DNA of 64,000 bases from Novosphingobium resinovorum (GTDB lineage Bacteria > Pseudomonadota > Alphaproteobacteria > Sphingomonadales > Sphingomonadaceae): positions 2,108,001-2,172,000 of the forward strand of contig NZ_CP017075.1 in NCBI RefSeq assembly GCF_001742225.1, given 5' to 3'. How positions within the stretch are numbered: position 1 is the first letter of the stretch; each line of letters begins with the position of its first letter. Below are positions 54,301-62,390 of the stretch, in pieces. Made by a program: the position numbers and the translations under genes. Under the pieces are notes generated by a model, which was not told where the DNA came from, did not search any database, and saw only the letters and a program-made list of their open reading frames with translations.

Positions 54301-56044
54301 CCAGCTTGCCCTTCTCCAGCGCGGTGGGCACTTCGGCGATGACGCGGAAGCCGAAGTTTTCCAGCGCAGGCACCGCATCGGACAGCGGCAAGCCGCCTTC
54401 GGACTGGTAGATCTTGAGGTGGACCCAGGTTTCAGGATCGCCCTCGCGCTTGTGGAAGCGCACGTCGCGGTGCGCGGCGGCCTCACCCTCGGTGCCTTCG
54501 CCGACCGCGATGCGGCGCAGCACGGCGATGTCGGTCGCGGCTTCGTGCGGGCCGAAATCGGTGCGGTAACCGATCGGGAACGCCTCGGCATAACGGCCCG
54601 CGACTGCGGCCGCGCGGCCCGGCTCCAGCATCGTCGCCAGCGCCGCTTCGACCGCCTCGGTCCAGCCGCGCAGCAGGGTCTGGAGGCTGTGGTCCAGTTC
54701 CTCTTCGGAAGGCTCGTGCACGCCGTCGCGAATATCGAGGGTATAGCGCAGCATCGCGAGGTTGCCCGCCTCGACTTGCATGCTCCAGTCGAGCGTCGGG
54801 GCCTGCGCGGCCTCCTCGATCATGGTCTGGATGCGGCGCTGCATCTGGGTGGAAAGCAGGTCGCGCGGCAGCCACACGAAGGCGAAGAGATGGCGCATCA
54901 GCGGCGAGCGCGTCAGCAGCAGGCGCGGGCGCGGACGGTCGACAAGGCCCGTCATGGTCATCGCCAGACGCTCGACGTCGGCCTCGCCCAGCCCCAGCAC
55001 GAGGTCATGCGGCAGGCTGGTCAGCGCATGGGCGAGCGCTTTTCCGGTGTGGCCCTTGGGGTCGAACTCCAGCCGCTCGGCGAAGGCGGCGAGGTGGCGG
55101 CGCAGGCGCGGCACGCGGTCGGGCGGGGTGGCGAGCGCGGCGCTGGTCCAGATGCCCGCGTGGACGGACAGCGCGGCGACCTTGCCGTCCTCGATCACGG
55201 GGACGAGGAACAGGTCCATCGGCACGCGGCGGTGGACGGTGGCGATGCGGTTGGCCTTGACCACCAGCGGCGCGCTGACCTTGCCTGCGGCAAGCGCCTC
55301 GTCGAAGGCCGCGAAAGCGCGGTCGTAGCTGGCGTCGGAGAGCACGTCCTCCTGGCGGCGACGGCAGATGCCGAGGCGCTGCTTGCGGCTGCCGTCCCGG
55401 CCCCGCGTGACGTGGCCGAGCTGGGTCAGCATGGTCCCGGCGAACCAGCGCAGCAGTTCGGCGCCCTCGGTATCCTCGATCCGGTCCGCATCGGCGCGCA
55501 TCGCCTCGACCATCTGCGGCCAGTCGGTGACGGCGGCGCGTACGTCGGCCATGGCGCTTTCGAGCGCACGCAGCAGTTCGCGGCGCTGGCGGGCATCGCC
55601 GCGCGGCGTCTCGATGTAGATCATCGACTCGCGGCCGGTCGCCTCGGCCGGGTCGGCGGGAATGTCGATCAGGCGGCCCTTGTCGTCGCGGCGCACGGGC
55701 ACGACCGGATGCGCGAGGCGATCGATCACCAGCCCGGCCTCGGCCAGCACGGCGGCGGCCGAGTCGACGAGGAACGGCATGTCGTCGTTGATCAGCGCGA
55801 TGCGCAGGATGCGGCGCTCCTCACTGGCGGAAGTCAGGTCGATGACCGGCTCGCCCGCCTCGCGCACTTCGGCGGTGGCGAGCAGGAAGCGCACGGCCTC
55901 GTCGATCCACGATCCTTCCGGATCATCGCCGGGAAGCAGCGCGTCGCAGACCTCTCCGGCAAGCGCCTTGTGCAAGGCGGCGGGCGAGAGAGCCCCCCGC
56001 TTCTTCGAAGCCTTTTTGGGGACGGTCAGTTCGCCTGCGCTCAT
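51311..56044 (-). CDS. gdhB: NAD-specific glutamate dehydrogenase, large type
   Basis: A 1577-residue GDH-180-type enzyme, deaminating glutamate to 2-oxoglutarate with NAD+. The long N-terminal regulatory part (about 1-700) has ACT-like segments ([18 protein letters not shown]). The catalytic domain starts near residue 720, with [26 protein letters not shown] and [13 protein letters not shown]. The nucleotide-binding part has [15 protein letters not shown] and [12 protein letters not shown]-like [15 protein letters not shown]. GGAG lies seven bases before the ATG. Its position near the ast genes fits arginine-to-glutamate-to-2-oxoglutarate flow. Confidence 0.97.
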   Translation of the reverse strand: [1577 protein letters not shown]

Positions 56045-56241
56045 TGCTTTCTCCGCGATCTTCCAACGTGTGCCGTGCCTGCTTCTTGCGCGTCAGGACT
56101 GCGGCTTTGTGACCATATAGGCCGATAGGACTGATCCTGCATCCGTGTGATGGCAGGATTTTTCAATGGGTGGCGGGTGTAACACGATTTCTTGACCGCG
56201 CAATATTCGTTCGCGGGCGTTTTGGTGAGGCTGCGCGATGC

Positions 56242-56338
56242 CCACCCCGTCCGGCTAGGCCCTTCGGGCCAAGCCTCCCAACCCTCCCGCACGCGGGAGG
56301 GCTGATCTCTTCTTCTCCCCTCCCGCTTGCGGGAGGGG
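56242..56338. repeat. Cluster of REP-like hairpins upstream of gdh
   Basis: Contains CCACCCCGTCCGGCTAGG (56242-56259), a small hairpin GGCCC-TTC-GGGCC, and two CCCTCCCGC/GCGGGAGGG hairpins at 56282-56301 and 56317-56338. In the 316-base gap 56045-56360 the part next to gdh (56045-56240) should hold its promoter; nothing else is recognisable there. Confidence 0.7.
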
Positions 56339-56360
56339 TCGGGAGTAGGCCAGCGCGACC

Positions 56361-57263
56361 TCAAGCCGCCACGACATGCCCTTCGAACGCTTTCGCCGCC
56401 AGCAGCAGCGCGCCCATCGGCCCGGCGTCGTCGCCCAGCAGCGGCGGCACCACCATGCCCGCGAGCCGCTCGCGCGTGCAGTCACGCAAGTAGCCGCCGA
56501 GCAGGCCGGGCATGCGCGCCACCGCCATCGGCAGCAGGTGCGGCTGGCGACCGGCGACCCCGCCACCGATGACGATGCGCTGGGGCGAGACGGTCAGCAC
56601 CAGCATCGCCAGCAGTTCGGCAAGATCGTGCGCAACCGGCTCCCACAGCGGGTTGTCGGGATCGACGCGCGAGGGGTGCGTGCCGAGCCGCGCGGCGAGC
56701 GCGGGGCCGCTCAACAGGCCCTCGATGCAGTCGCCGTGAAAGGCGCAGGCACCCTCGAAGCGATCCGCAGCGGCGCGGCGCAGGCGCACGTGGCCGATCT
56801 CGGGGTGCAGCATGCCATGAGCCGGCACCCCGCCGACCAGTACGCCGCCGCCAAGGCCGGTGCCGATGGTGAGGTAGACCATGGTTTCGCAGCCCTGCCC
56901 GGCACCGAAGCGGTGCTCGGCCATGGCGGCGCCGTTGACGTCGGTGTCCAGCGCGACCGGACAGGCCAGCGCCTCGGCCACCTTGGCGCGCACTTCGGCC
57001 CCCGCCCAGCCCAGCTTGGGGGTGTCGAGCATGGTGCCGTAGTCCGCCGCCTCGCGCGAGACGCGGATCGGGCCGAAGCTGGCGATGCCGACGGCGTCCA
57101 CCGGCTTGTCGTCGCGCCAGCCCTCGATCGCCTCGACCGCACGGCCGAGCGTCTCCGCCGGGTCGGTAGTCGGAAATTCCAGCCGCTCGTCGATGCGGCC
57201 CGGCGCGCCGAGGACCACTACGGTCTTGGTGCCGCCCAGTTCGATCCCCGCGAGCTTGTGCAT
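56361..57263 (-). CDS. ROK family fructokinase
   Basis: A 300-residue sugar kinase. IELGGTKTVVVLGA is the phosphate-1 motif, LDTDVNGAAMAEH holds the catalytic Asp, and TIGTGLGGGVLVGG the phosphate-2 loop. HPEIGHVRLRR and the zinc motif CAFHGDCIEG are typical of ROK fructokinases. It lies 16 bases after the GH68 gene, so fructose released from sucrose would be phosphorylated directly. The EIGH form and context favour fructose over glucose. Confidence 0.92.
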   Translation of the reverse strand: MHKLAGIELGGTKTVVVLGAPGRIDERLEFPTTDPAETLGRAVEAIEGWRDDKPVDAVGIASFGPIRVSREAADYGTMLDTPKLGWAGAEVRAKVAEALACPVALDTDVNGAAMAEHRFGAGQGCETMVYLTIGTGLGGGVLVGGVPAHGMLHPEIGHVRLRRAAADRFEGACAFHGDCIEGLLSGPALAARLGTHPSRVDPDNPLWEPVAHDLAELLAMLVLTVSPQRIVIGGGVAGRQPHLLPMAVARMPGLLGGYLRDCTRERLAGMVVPPLLGDDAGPMGALLLAAKAFEGHVVAA

Positions 57264-57279
57264 GATCGCTCTCCGTCCT

Positions 57280-58428
57280 TCACCTCAGCGTGGCGACGTC
57301 GCCCTCCAGACGCAAGTGCAGGAAGGGGGCGAAGGTTCCGCCGAAGTGCGCGCGCCCTTCGGGTTTGCGCTTCGCTGCGGCATCGTCGATCCCCCAGTAA
57401 TCCACGAAGCTGGTCACGGAAAGGTCGGGCAGCACCCACCAGCTATAGGCCTGGAACGGCTCGCCTTGCGGGTTGGCGAAGACGAGGCCATGGCCGTTGA
57501 GCAGGCGCCACGGCCCCGCGAACCCGTCCGCGACCGCGCCATAGAGCCCGGTCGGCGCGTCGATACCGGGCGCGAAGACCTTCGCCTGCGTCGACCAGAA
57601 CAGATAGAGCCGCCCGCCATGCGCGACGATATGCGGGCGCTCCAGTTCGTTGTTGACGCCCGTGGCATCGACCAGAGGCGGCCTCTTCTCGAACACGCCG
57701 CCTTCCGGATCGGCATCGCCGCGCCGCGCGCAGCCGATGAGGCCATTGTGAAGCCCGAGATGCCGCGCCGATGACGCGGTGAACAGGAGGTGATCCACGC
57801 CGTCTTCGGCCCGCCACGGCGCGGGATCGCGGAACGCCTTGATCTCGCCGAGTTCGCCCGTGCCGTCGTGCCGAGTCATGTAGACGATATTGGCGGGGAT
57901 CACCTGCTCGACCGGATCGGACCAGCCGGTGAAGACCGCGTCGCCGGTCTCGGCCAGCCCGGTCGTGCAGGCGAAGATGCGCTGACGGAAGGTCGGCTCC
58001 GTCTCGCCCCGCTCTCCGGCGGCGGTGAAGTAGAAGGTCACGACTCCGTCCTCGAATAGCGCCGAACCGGACCATTCGCGGCTGCCGGGCGTGAACCCTT
58101 CCTCGAAAGTCGCGCCAATATGGCGGAACTGCCCGTCGATCCGGTGGAAGTGATGAATCCGCGCGGCGCCGTGCCGCTCCTCCGGATCATCGAAGGCCGG
58201 AGCGGCGAGTGCGAACCACAGTTCACCGCCGCGCCAGCGCACCGGAATTCCGTGCATGGAGGCAAGCGGCCATGCGTCCCAGACGTCGAGATTCCCGGCA
58301 ATCCGGCGCACGTCGGAAGGCGTGAAGACGGGCGCGCGCGGGATTGAAATGTCCCGTAGCCGGGCGAGATCCCGAGCCGTCCATTGCAAGGTGGGATATG
58401 ACTCGAGCGTCGCAGGGTGAGGGTTCAT
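57280..58428 (-). CDS. Glycoside hydrolase family 68 fructosidase (levansucrase-like), cytoplasmic
   Basis: A 382-residue GH68 enzyme. The catalytic triad is complete: nucleophile Asp51 (LDVWDAWPL), transition-state Asp201 (FRDPAPW) and acid/base Glu263 (NNELERPHIV). SREWSGSA is also conserved. No signal peptide is visible, whereas classical levansucrases are secreted. I chose the ATG at 58428; a start at 58464 would overlap the operator. With a sucrose permease and fructokinase alongside, it probably hydrolyses imported sucrose inside the cell rather than making levan. That is inference. Confidence 0.92.
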   Translation of the reverse strand: MNPHPATLESYPTLQWTARDLARLRDISIPRAPVFTPSDVRRIAGNLDVWDAWPLASMHGIPVRWRGGELWFALAAPAFDDPEERHGAARIHHFHRIDGQFRHIGATFEEGFTPGSREWSGSALFEDGVVTFYFTAAGERGETEPTFRQRIFACTTGLAETGDAVFTGWSDPVEQVIPANIVYMTRHDGTGELGEIKAFRDPAPWRAEDGVDHLLFTASSARHLGLHNGLIGCARRGDADPEGGVFEKRPPLVDATGVNNELERPHIVAHGGRLYLFWSTQAKVFAPGIDAPTGLYGAVADGFAGPWRLLNGHGLVFANPQGEPFQAYSWWVLPDLSVTSFVDYWGIDDAAAKRKPEGRAHFGGTFAPFLHLRLEGDVATLR

Positions 58429-58448
58429 GGGCGGCTGATGTACAATCG

Positions 58449-58465
58449 TTTGCAATATCTGCAAA
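58449..58465. promoter_or_regulatory. Palindromic operator candidate of the sucrose locus
   Basis: TTTGCA and TGCAAA flank a five-base spacer, a 17-base inverted repeat in the divergent promoter between the GH68 and permease genes. A LacI-family regulator is encoded just downstream of the permease and is its likely ligand. Confidence 0.6.
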
Positions 58466-58574
58466 TGTTAATTGCTCCATTATTGCGCTCGCAGTGCGGG
58501 AAAGTGGTGCAATCTCTTCTTGGCCTTTACGAATATCATCCGGTATTCAACGGGTTCTTGCCGGGGTGCCTGGC

Positions 58575-59930
58575 ATGGAACGGTCGCACTCGGAGAAGCG
58601 GATGCCCTTCGGCCTCAAGCCGCATCTGTCGCTGCCCCGCATCGTTGAGATGAACCTGGGTTTCTTCGGCCTGCAGTTCAGCTTCGGCCTGCAGCAGGCG
58701 AACATGGGGCCGATCTACGGCTACCTCGGCGCGAGCGAGGGGCGCATGCCGCTGCTGTGGCTGGCGGGACCGGTGACGGGCCTGATCATCCAGCCGCTGA
58801 TCGGCGCGATGAGCGACCGTACCCGCTCCCGCCTCGGACGGCGCACGCCTTACTTTCTTATCGGGGCGATCCTGTGTTCGCTCAGCCTGCTGGCGATGCC
58901 CAATTCTTCCACGCTGTGGATGGCGGCGGGGCTGCTCTGGGTGCTCGATGCCGGCAACAACGTGACGATGGAGCCTTACCGCGCTTATGTCGCCGACCGA
59001 CTGGCACCGCACCAGCGGCCCACCGGGTTCATGGTGCAGAGCGCCTTCACCGGACTGGCGCATACCCTGTCCTACCTTGCGCCCTCGATCATGGCGACGT
59101 TCGTGGACCGCGACCTGCTAGGACCGAACGGCATCCCCGTGATCGTGCGCATGGCCTTCGTGATCGGCGCGGTGCTGTCGATCTCGACGGTGATCTGGTC
59201 GATCACCCGCGTGCCCGAGCTTCCGCTCACACCCGAGGAGCAGGAGCGCATCGCCGCCTCTCCCCTTACCCTGCCCGCCACCTTGCGTGAAGTACGCGAC
59301 GCCGTGGTCGAGATGCCGCGGCCGATGCGGCAGCTGGCGCTCGCCATGCTGTGCCAGTGGTATGCGATGATGGTCTACTGGCAATACATCGCCTTCGCCA
59401 TCTCGCGCTCGCTGTTCGGCACCGGGGACGTCCATTCGGCCCGCTTCCGCGAGGCGGTGCTGACCGAGCAGCAACTGGGCGCGCTCTACAATTCGGTCGC
59501 CTTCGTCGCGGCGATCGGGCTGATCCCGGTGGTTAGCCGGTTTGGCGCACGATCGGTGCACGTCGGTTGTCTCGCCGCATCGGGGCTGTCGATGCTGGTG
59601 ATCCCCTCGACCAGCGAACTGCCGCTGCTCGGCCTGCTGATGATCGGCATCGGCTTCGGATGGGCGGGCATGATGGGCAATACTTACGTAATCCTCGCCG
59701 ATTCGATCCCTCCCCAGCGCAACGGCATATACATGGGGGTTTTCAACTTGTTCATCGTCATCCCCATGCTGATCGAGGCACTGACGATGCCGCTCATCTA
59801 CGGCCCCATTCTCGGCAACGACCCGCGCAATGCGCTGATACTTGCCGGATTGCTGATGGTGGCGGGTGCAATTGCCACCGTCTTCGTCGAGGCCGGAGGC
59901 AGGCCGGAGCCGAAACTGGCAACTAACTGA
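58575..59930 (+). CDS. Major facilitator sucrose/sugar permease (SUC/GPH-like)
   Basis: A 451-residue, 12-helix transporter. LGFFGLQFSFGLQQANMGPIYGYLGA and LIIQPLIGAMSDRTRSRLGRRTPYFLIGA (the RxGRR loop after helix 2) match plant SUC and bacterial sucrose:H+ symporters. The ATG at 58575 starts the conserved region. It is divergent from GH68-fructokinase and upstream of lacI-type regulation. It would import sucrose intact, as needed for a cytoplasmic GH68. Confidence 0.9.
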   Translation: MERSHSEKRMPFGLKPHLSLPRIVEMNLGFFGLQFSFGLQQANMGPIYGYLGASEGRMPLLWLAGPVTGLIIQPLIGAMSDRTRSRLGRRTPYFLIGAILCSLSLLAMPNSSTLWMAAGLLWVLDAGNNVTMEPYRAYVADRLAPHQRPTGFMVQSAFTGLAHTLSYLAPSIMATFVDRDLLGPNGIPVIVRMAFVIGAVLSISTVIWSITRVPELPLTPEEQERIAASPLTLPATLREVRDAVVEMPRPMRQLALAMLCQWYAMMVYWQYIAFAISRSLFGTGDVHSARFREAVLTEQQLGALYNSVAFVAAIGLIPVVSRFGARSVHVGCLAASGLSMLVIPSTSELPLLGLLMIGIGFGWAGMMGNTYVILADSIPPQRNGIYMGVFNLFIVIPMLIEALTMPLIYGPILGNDPRNALILAGLLMVAGAIATVFVEAGGRPEPKLATN

Positions 59931-59978
59931 ACAAGTTACTTCCGGCGCGCCAATCCGGGTGCTAAGGCATTGTGCAAC

Positions 59979-61061
59979 ATGGCGGCAGGGATGGAAGAGA
60001 ACAACGTGGGGAACGACGGCACGGACGCGTCTGGCCCGGATGTACCCGGTCCTGATGTGGAAGTGCGCACGCTTGCCGATCTGGCCCGCGTGGCCGGCGT
60101 TTCCGCAGGCACGGTTTCGCGCGCGCTGGCGGGCAAGTCCCTCGTCAACGCCGAGACTCGTGAGCGGATCCAGGCCCTCGCCCGGCAATATGGCTTTCGT
60201 CCCAACCAGATGGCCAGCAAGCTGCGCTCGCGGCGCACGGGCGTCATCGGCGTGGTCATTCCGCTGGGGCATGAGAAGCGCCAGCAGATTTCCGACCCGT
60301 TCTTCCTGACCCTGCTCGGCCACCTTGCTGACCAGCTGACCGAGGCGGGCTACGACCTCATGCTCAGCCGCGCGATCCCGGACGGGACGACCGACTGGCT
60401 GGAGCGCATCACCGGCTCGGGCATGGTGGACGGCGTGCTGCTGATCGGCCAGTCCGACCAGTCGGACGTGATCGATCAGGTCGTCTCGCATTACCGCCCG
60501 CTCGTCGCCTGGGGCAATCACCGCGAAGGGCAGAAGCACGTCGTCGTCGGCACCGACAACGAACTGGGCGGCCGCCTCGCCGCCGAGCACCTGATCGCCT
60601 GCGGCGCCCGGCGCCTCGCCTTCTTCGGCGATACGGCAGGCATCGAGATCGCCATGCGCCTGCGCGGCGCGCGCGCGGCCGCAGAGGCTGCGGGCCTGCA
60701 TATCAAGCACGTCCCCATCAAGCTCGCCGACGCCGAGATGGGACCGCAGCTCGAAGCCGCCCTCGCCGACGCCGAAGCGGACTTCGACGGCATTGTCACC
60801 GCATCCGACCTCATCGCCATGTCGGCGCTGCACGTCCTGCACGAAAGCGGCCGCAGGATACCCGGCGACGTCCAGATCGTGGGCTTCGACGACCTTCCGC
60901 TCGCTCGCCTGACCTCCCCCCCGCTGACCACCGTGCGGCAGGAGATCGGCCAGGGCGCCAAGGTCATGGTCGAGAAGATCCGCGCCCTGATCGAGGGCGA
61001 GACGCGCCACAGCAAGGTCATGCCCCCGACGCTCATTGCGCGCGATACGACGCGGTCGTGA
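59979..61061 (+). CDS. LacI family transcriptional regulator
   Basis: A 360-residue repressor. The helix-turn-helix is TLADLARVAGVSAGTVSRALAGKSLVNAETRERI (about residues 31-64), with a hinge and the periplasmic-binding-like domain (VIGVVIPLGHEKRQQI, IVGFDDLPLARLTSPPLTTVRQ). A Pro/Asp-rich N-terminal extension of ~28 residues precedes the HTH. Starts at 59979 and 59991 are both possible. It is likely the sucrose- or fructose-responsive regulator of this locus. Confidence 0.92.
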   Translation: MAAGMEENNVGNDGTDASGPDVPGPDVEVRTLADLARVAGVSAGTVSRALAGKSLVNAETRERIQALARQYGFRPNQMASKLRSRRTGVIGVVIPLGHEKRQQISDPFFLTLLGHLADQLTEAGYDLMLSRAIPDGTTDWLERITGSGMVDGVLLIGQSDQSDVIDQVVSHYRPLVAWGNHREGQKHVVVGTDNELGGRLAAEHLIACGARRLAFFGDTAGIEIAMRLRGARAAAEAAGLHIKHVPIKLADAEMGPQLEAALADAEADFDGIVTASDLIAMSALHVLHESGRRIPGDVQIVGFDDLPLARLTSPPLTTVRQEIGQGAKVMVEKIRALIEGETRHSKVMPPTLIARDTTRS

Positions 61062-61099
61062 CCACGAAACAGGGCGTGATCGCCAGGATTACATCTTGG

Positions 61100-61183
61100 T
61101 CATTCCCGCGAAGGCGGGAACCCATCTTCTAATAGAGCCTATTTCACCGGCATCAGATGGGCCCCCGCCTGCGCGGGGATGAC
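61100..61183. repeat. REP-like inverted repeat (CATTCCCGCG-GGCGGGAA family)
   Basis: Two related units in opposite orientation (61100-61128 and 61155-61183), each with its own hairpin (TTCCCGC-GAA-GGCGGGAA; CCCCGC-CTGC-GCGGGG). They separate the convergent lacI and BaiN genes. Confidence 0.75.
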
Positions 61184-61214
61184 TACGCATATTTCGATTA
61201 AACGAGATCGCGCG

Positions 61215-62390
61215 CTAAAGCGCCAGCCCCGCTGCCCGCGCGCTAGCCCAGGCCCACTGGAAGTTGTAACCGCCCAGCCAGCCGGTGACGTCCACTGCCT
61301 CGCCGATCGCGTAGAGACCCGGCGCGCGCTTCGCCTCCATGGTCTTGGACGAGAGTTCGGCGGTGTCGATGCCGCCTGCGGTGACTTCCGCCTTGGCGAA
61401 ACCTTCCGAACCATCGGGCAGGAAAGGCCACCGCGCCAGCCGCGCTTCCGCGCTTCCCAGCGCCTTGTCGGTCAGGGTGCCCAGTTCGCCTTCGAGACCG
61501 AGCCGCCCACACAGCGCTTCGGCCAGCCGCTCGGGCAGGCCGTCACCCAGTGCCTTGCGGAACGAGAGGCGCGGACGCTCGCGCTTCAGCGTGCGTAGCC
61601 AGCCATCGGGTCGGTCGGGCAGGAACTGCGCGGTCACGGTGTCTCCGCGCTTCCAGTAGCTGGAAATCTGCAGGATGGCGGGACCGGACAGCCCGCGATG
61701 GGTGAACAGCGCCGCCTCGCGGAACGCCGCCTTTCCGCATCGCGCCACGATTTCGGTTGAGACGCCGGAGAGTTCGCGGAACAGCGCTTCGTCGCCCGGC
61801 AGGGTCAGCGGCACCAGTGCCGGACGCGGCTGCACCACCTTGAGCCCGAACTTGCGCGCGAGGTCATAGGCGAACCCGCTCGCGCCCATCTTGGGGATCG
61901 ACGGTCCGCCGGTGGCGACCACCATTGCGGGGGCAGTCGATGACTGCTCGCCGTGGCGCACGCGGTAGAGGCCGTCAGCATGCTCGACCTCGCCCACGGC
62001 CTCGCCGCAGCGGAGTTCGACCATGCCCTTGGCGCATTCCTCCAGCAGCATGGCGACGATCTGCTTCGCCGAACCGTCGCAGAACAGCTGGCCCAGCGTC
62101 TTCTCGTGCCAGGCGATGTCGTAGCTTTCGACCAGCGCGAGGAAATCGGCGGCGGTGTAGCGGCTGAGCGCGGACTTGGCGAAGTGCGGGTTGCTCGACA
62201 GGTAGCGGTCGGGCGCGGTGTGGATGTTGGTGAAGTTGCACCGCCCGCCGCCGGAAATGACGATCTTGCGACCCGGCTCGGGTGCGTGGTCGATCAGCAG
62301 CACCCGGCGGCCGCGCTGCCCGGCGGTGGCGGCGCACAGCAGACCGGCGGCCCCGGCGCCGAGAACGATGGCATCGTAATGCGCGATCAT
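61215..62390 (-). CDS. BaiN/HI0933-type NAD(P)/FAD-dependent oxidoreductase
   Basis: A 391-residue flavoprotein of the HI0933/YhiN family. The FAD Rossmann motif is AIVLGAGAAGLLCAATAGQRG near residues 7-27, followed by GRKIVISGGGRCNFTN (near 40-55). The C-terminal closing GLYAIGEAVDVTGWLGGYNFQWAWASA is diagnostic. Some relatives are called aminoacetone oxidase-like, but the physiological substrate is unknown. Its start overlaps the stop of the next gene by four bases, so the two flavoproteins are coupled. Confidence 0.93.
   Translation of the reverse strand: MIAHYDAIVLGAGAAGLLCAATAGQRGRRVLLIDHAPEPGRKIVISGGGRCNFTNIHTAPDRYLSSNPHFAKSALSRYTAADFLALVESYDIAWHEKTLGQLFCDGSAKQIVAMLLEECAKGMVELRCGEAVGEVEHADGLYRVRHGEQSSTAPAMVVATGGPSIPKMGASGFAYDLARKFGLKVVQPRPALVPLTLPGDEALFRELSGVSTEIVARCGKAAFREAALFTHRGLSGPAILQISSYWKRGDTVTAQFLPDRPDGWLRTLKRERPRLSFRKALGDGLPERLAEALCGRLGLEGELGTLTDKALGSAEARLARWPFLPDGSEGFAKAEVTAGGIDTAELSSKTMEAKRAPGLYAIGEAVDVTGWLGGYNFQWAWASARAAGLAL

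Noticed and set aside
51392..56128. A 1578-codon open frame antisense to glutamate dehydrogenase
   Set aside because: It mirrors the third-codon-position GC bias of the true gene and shows no recognisable protein features.
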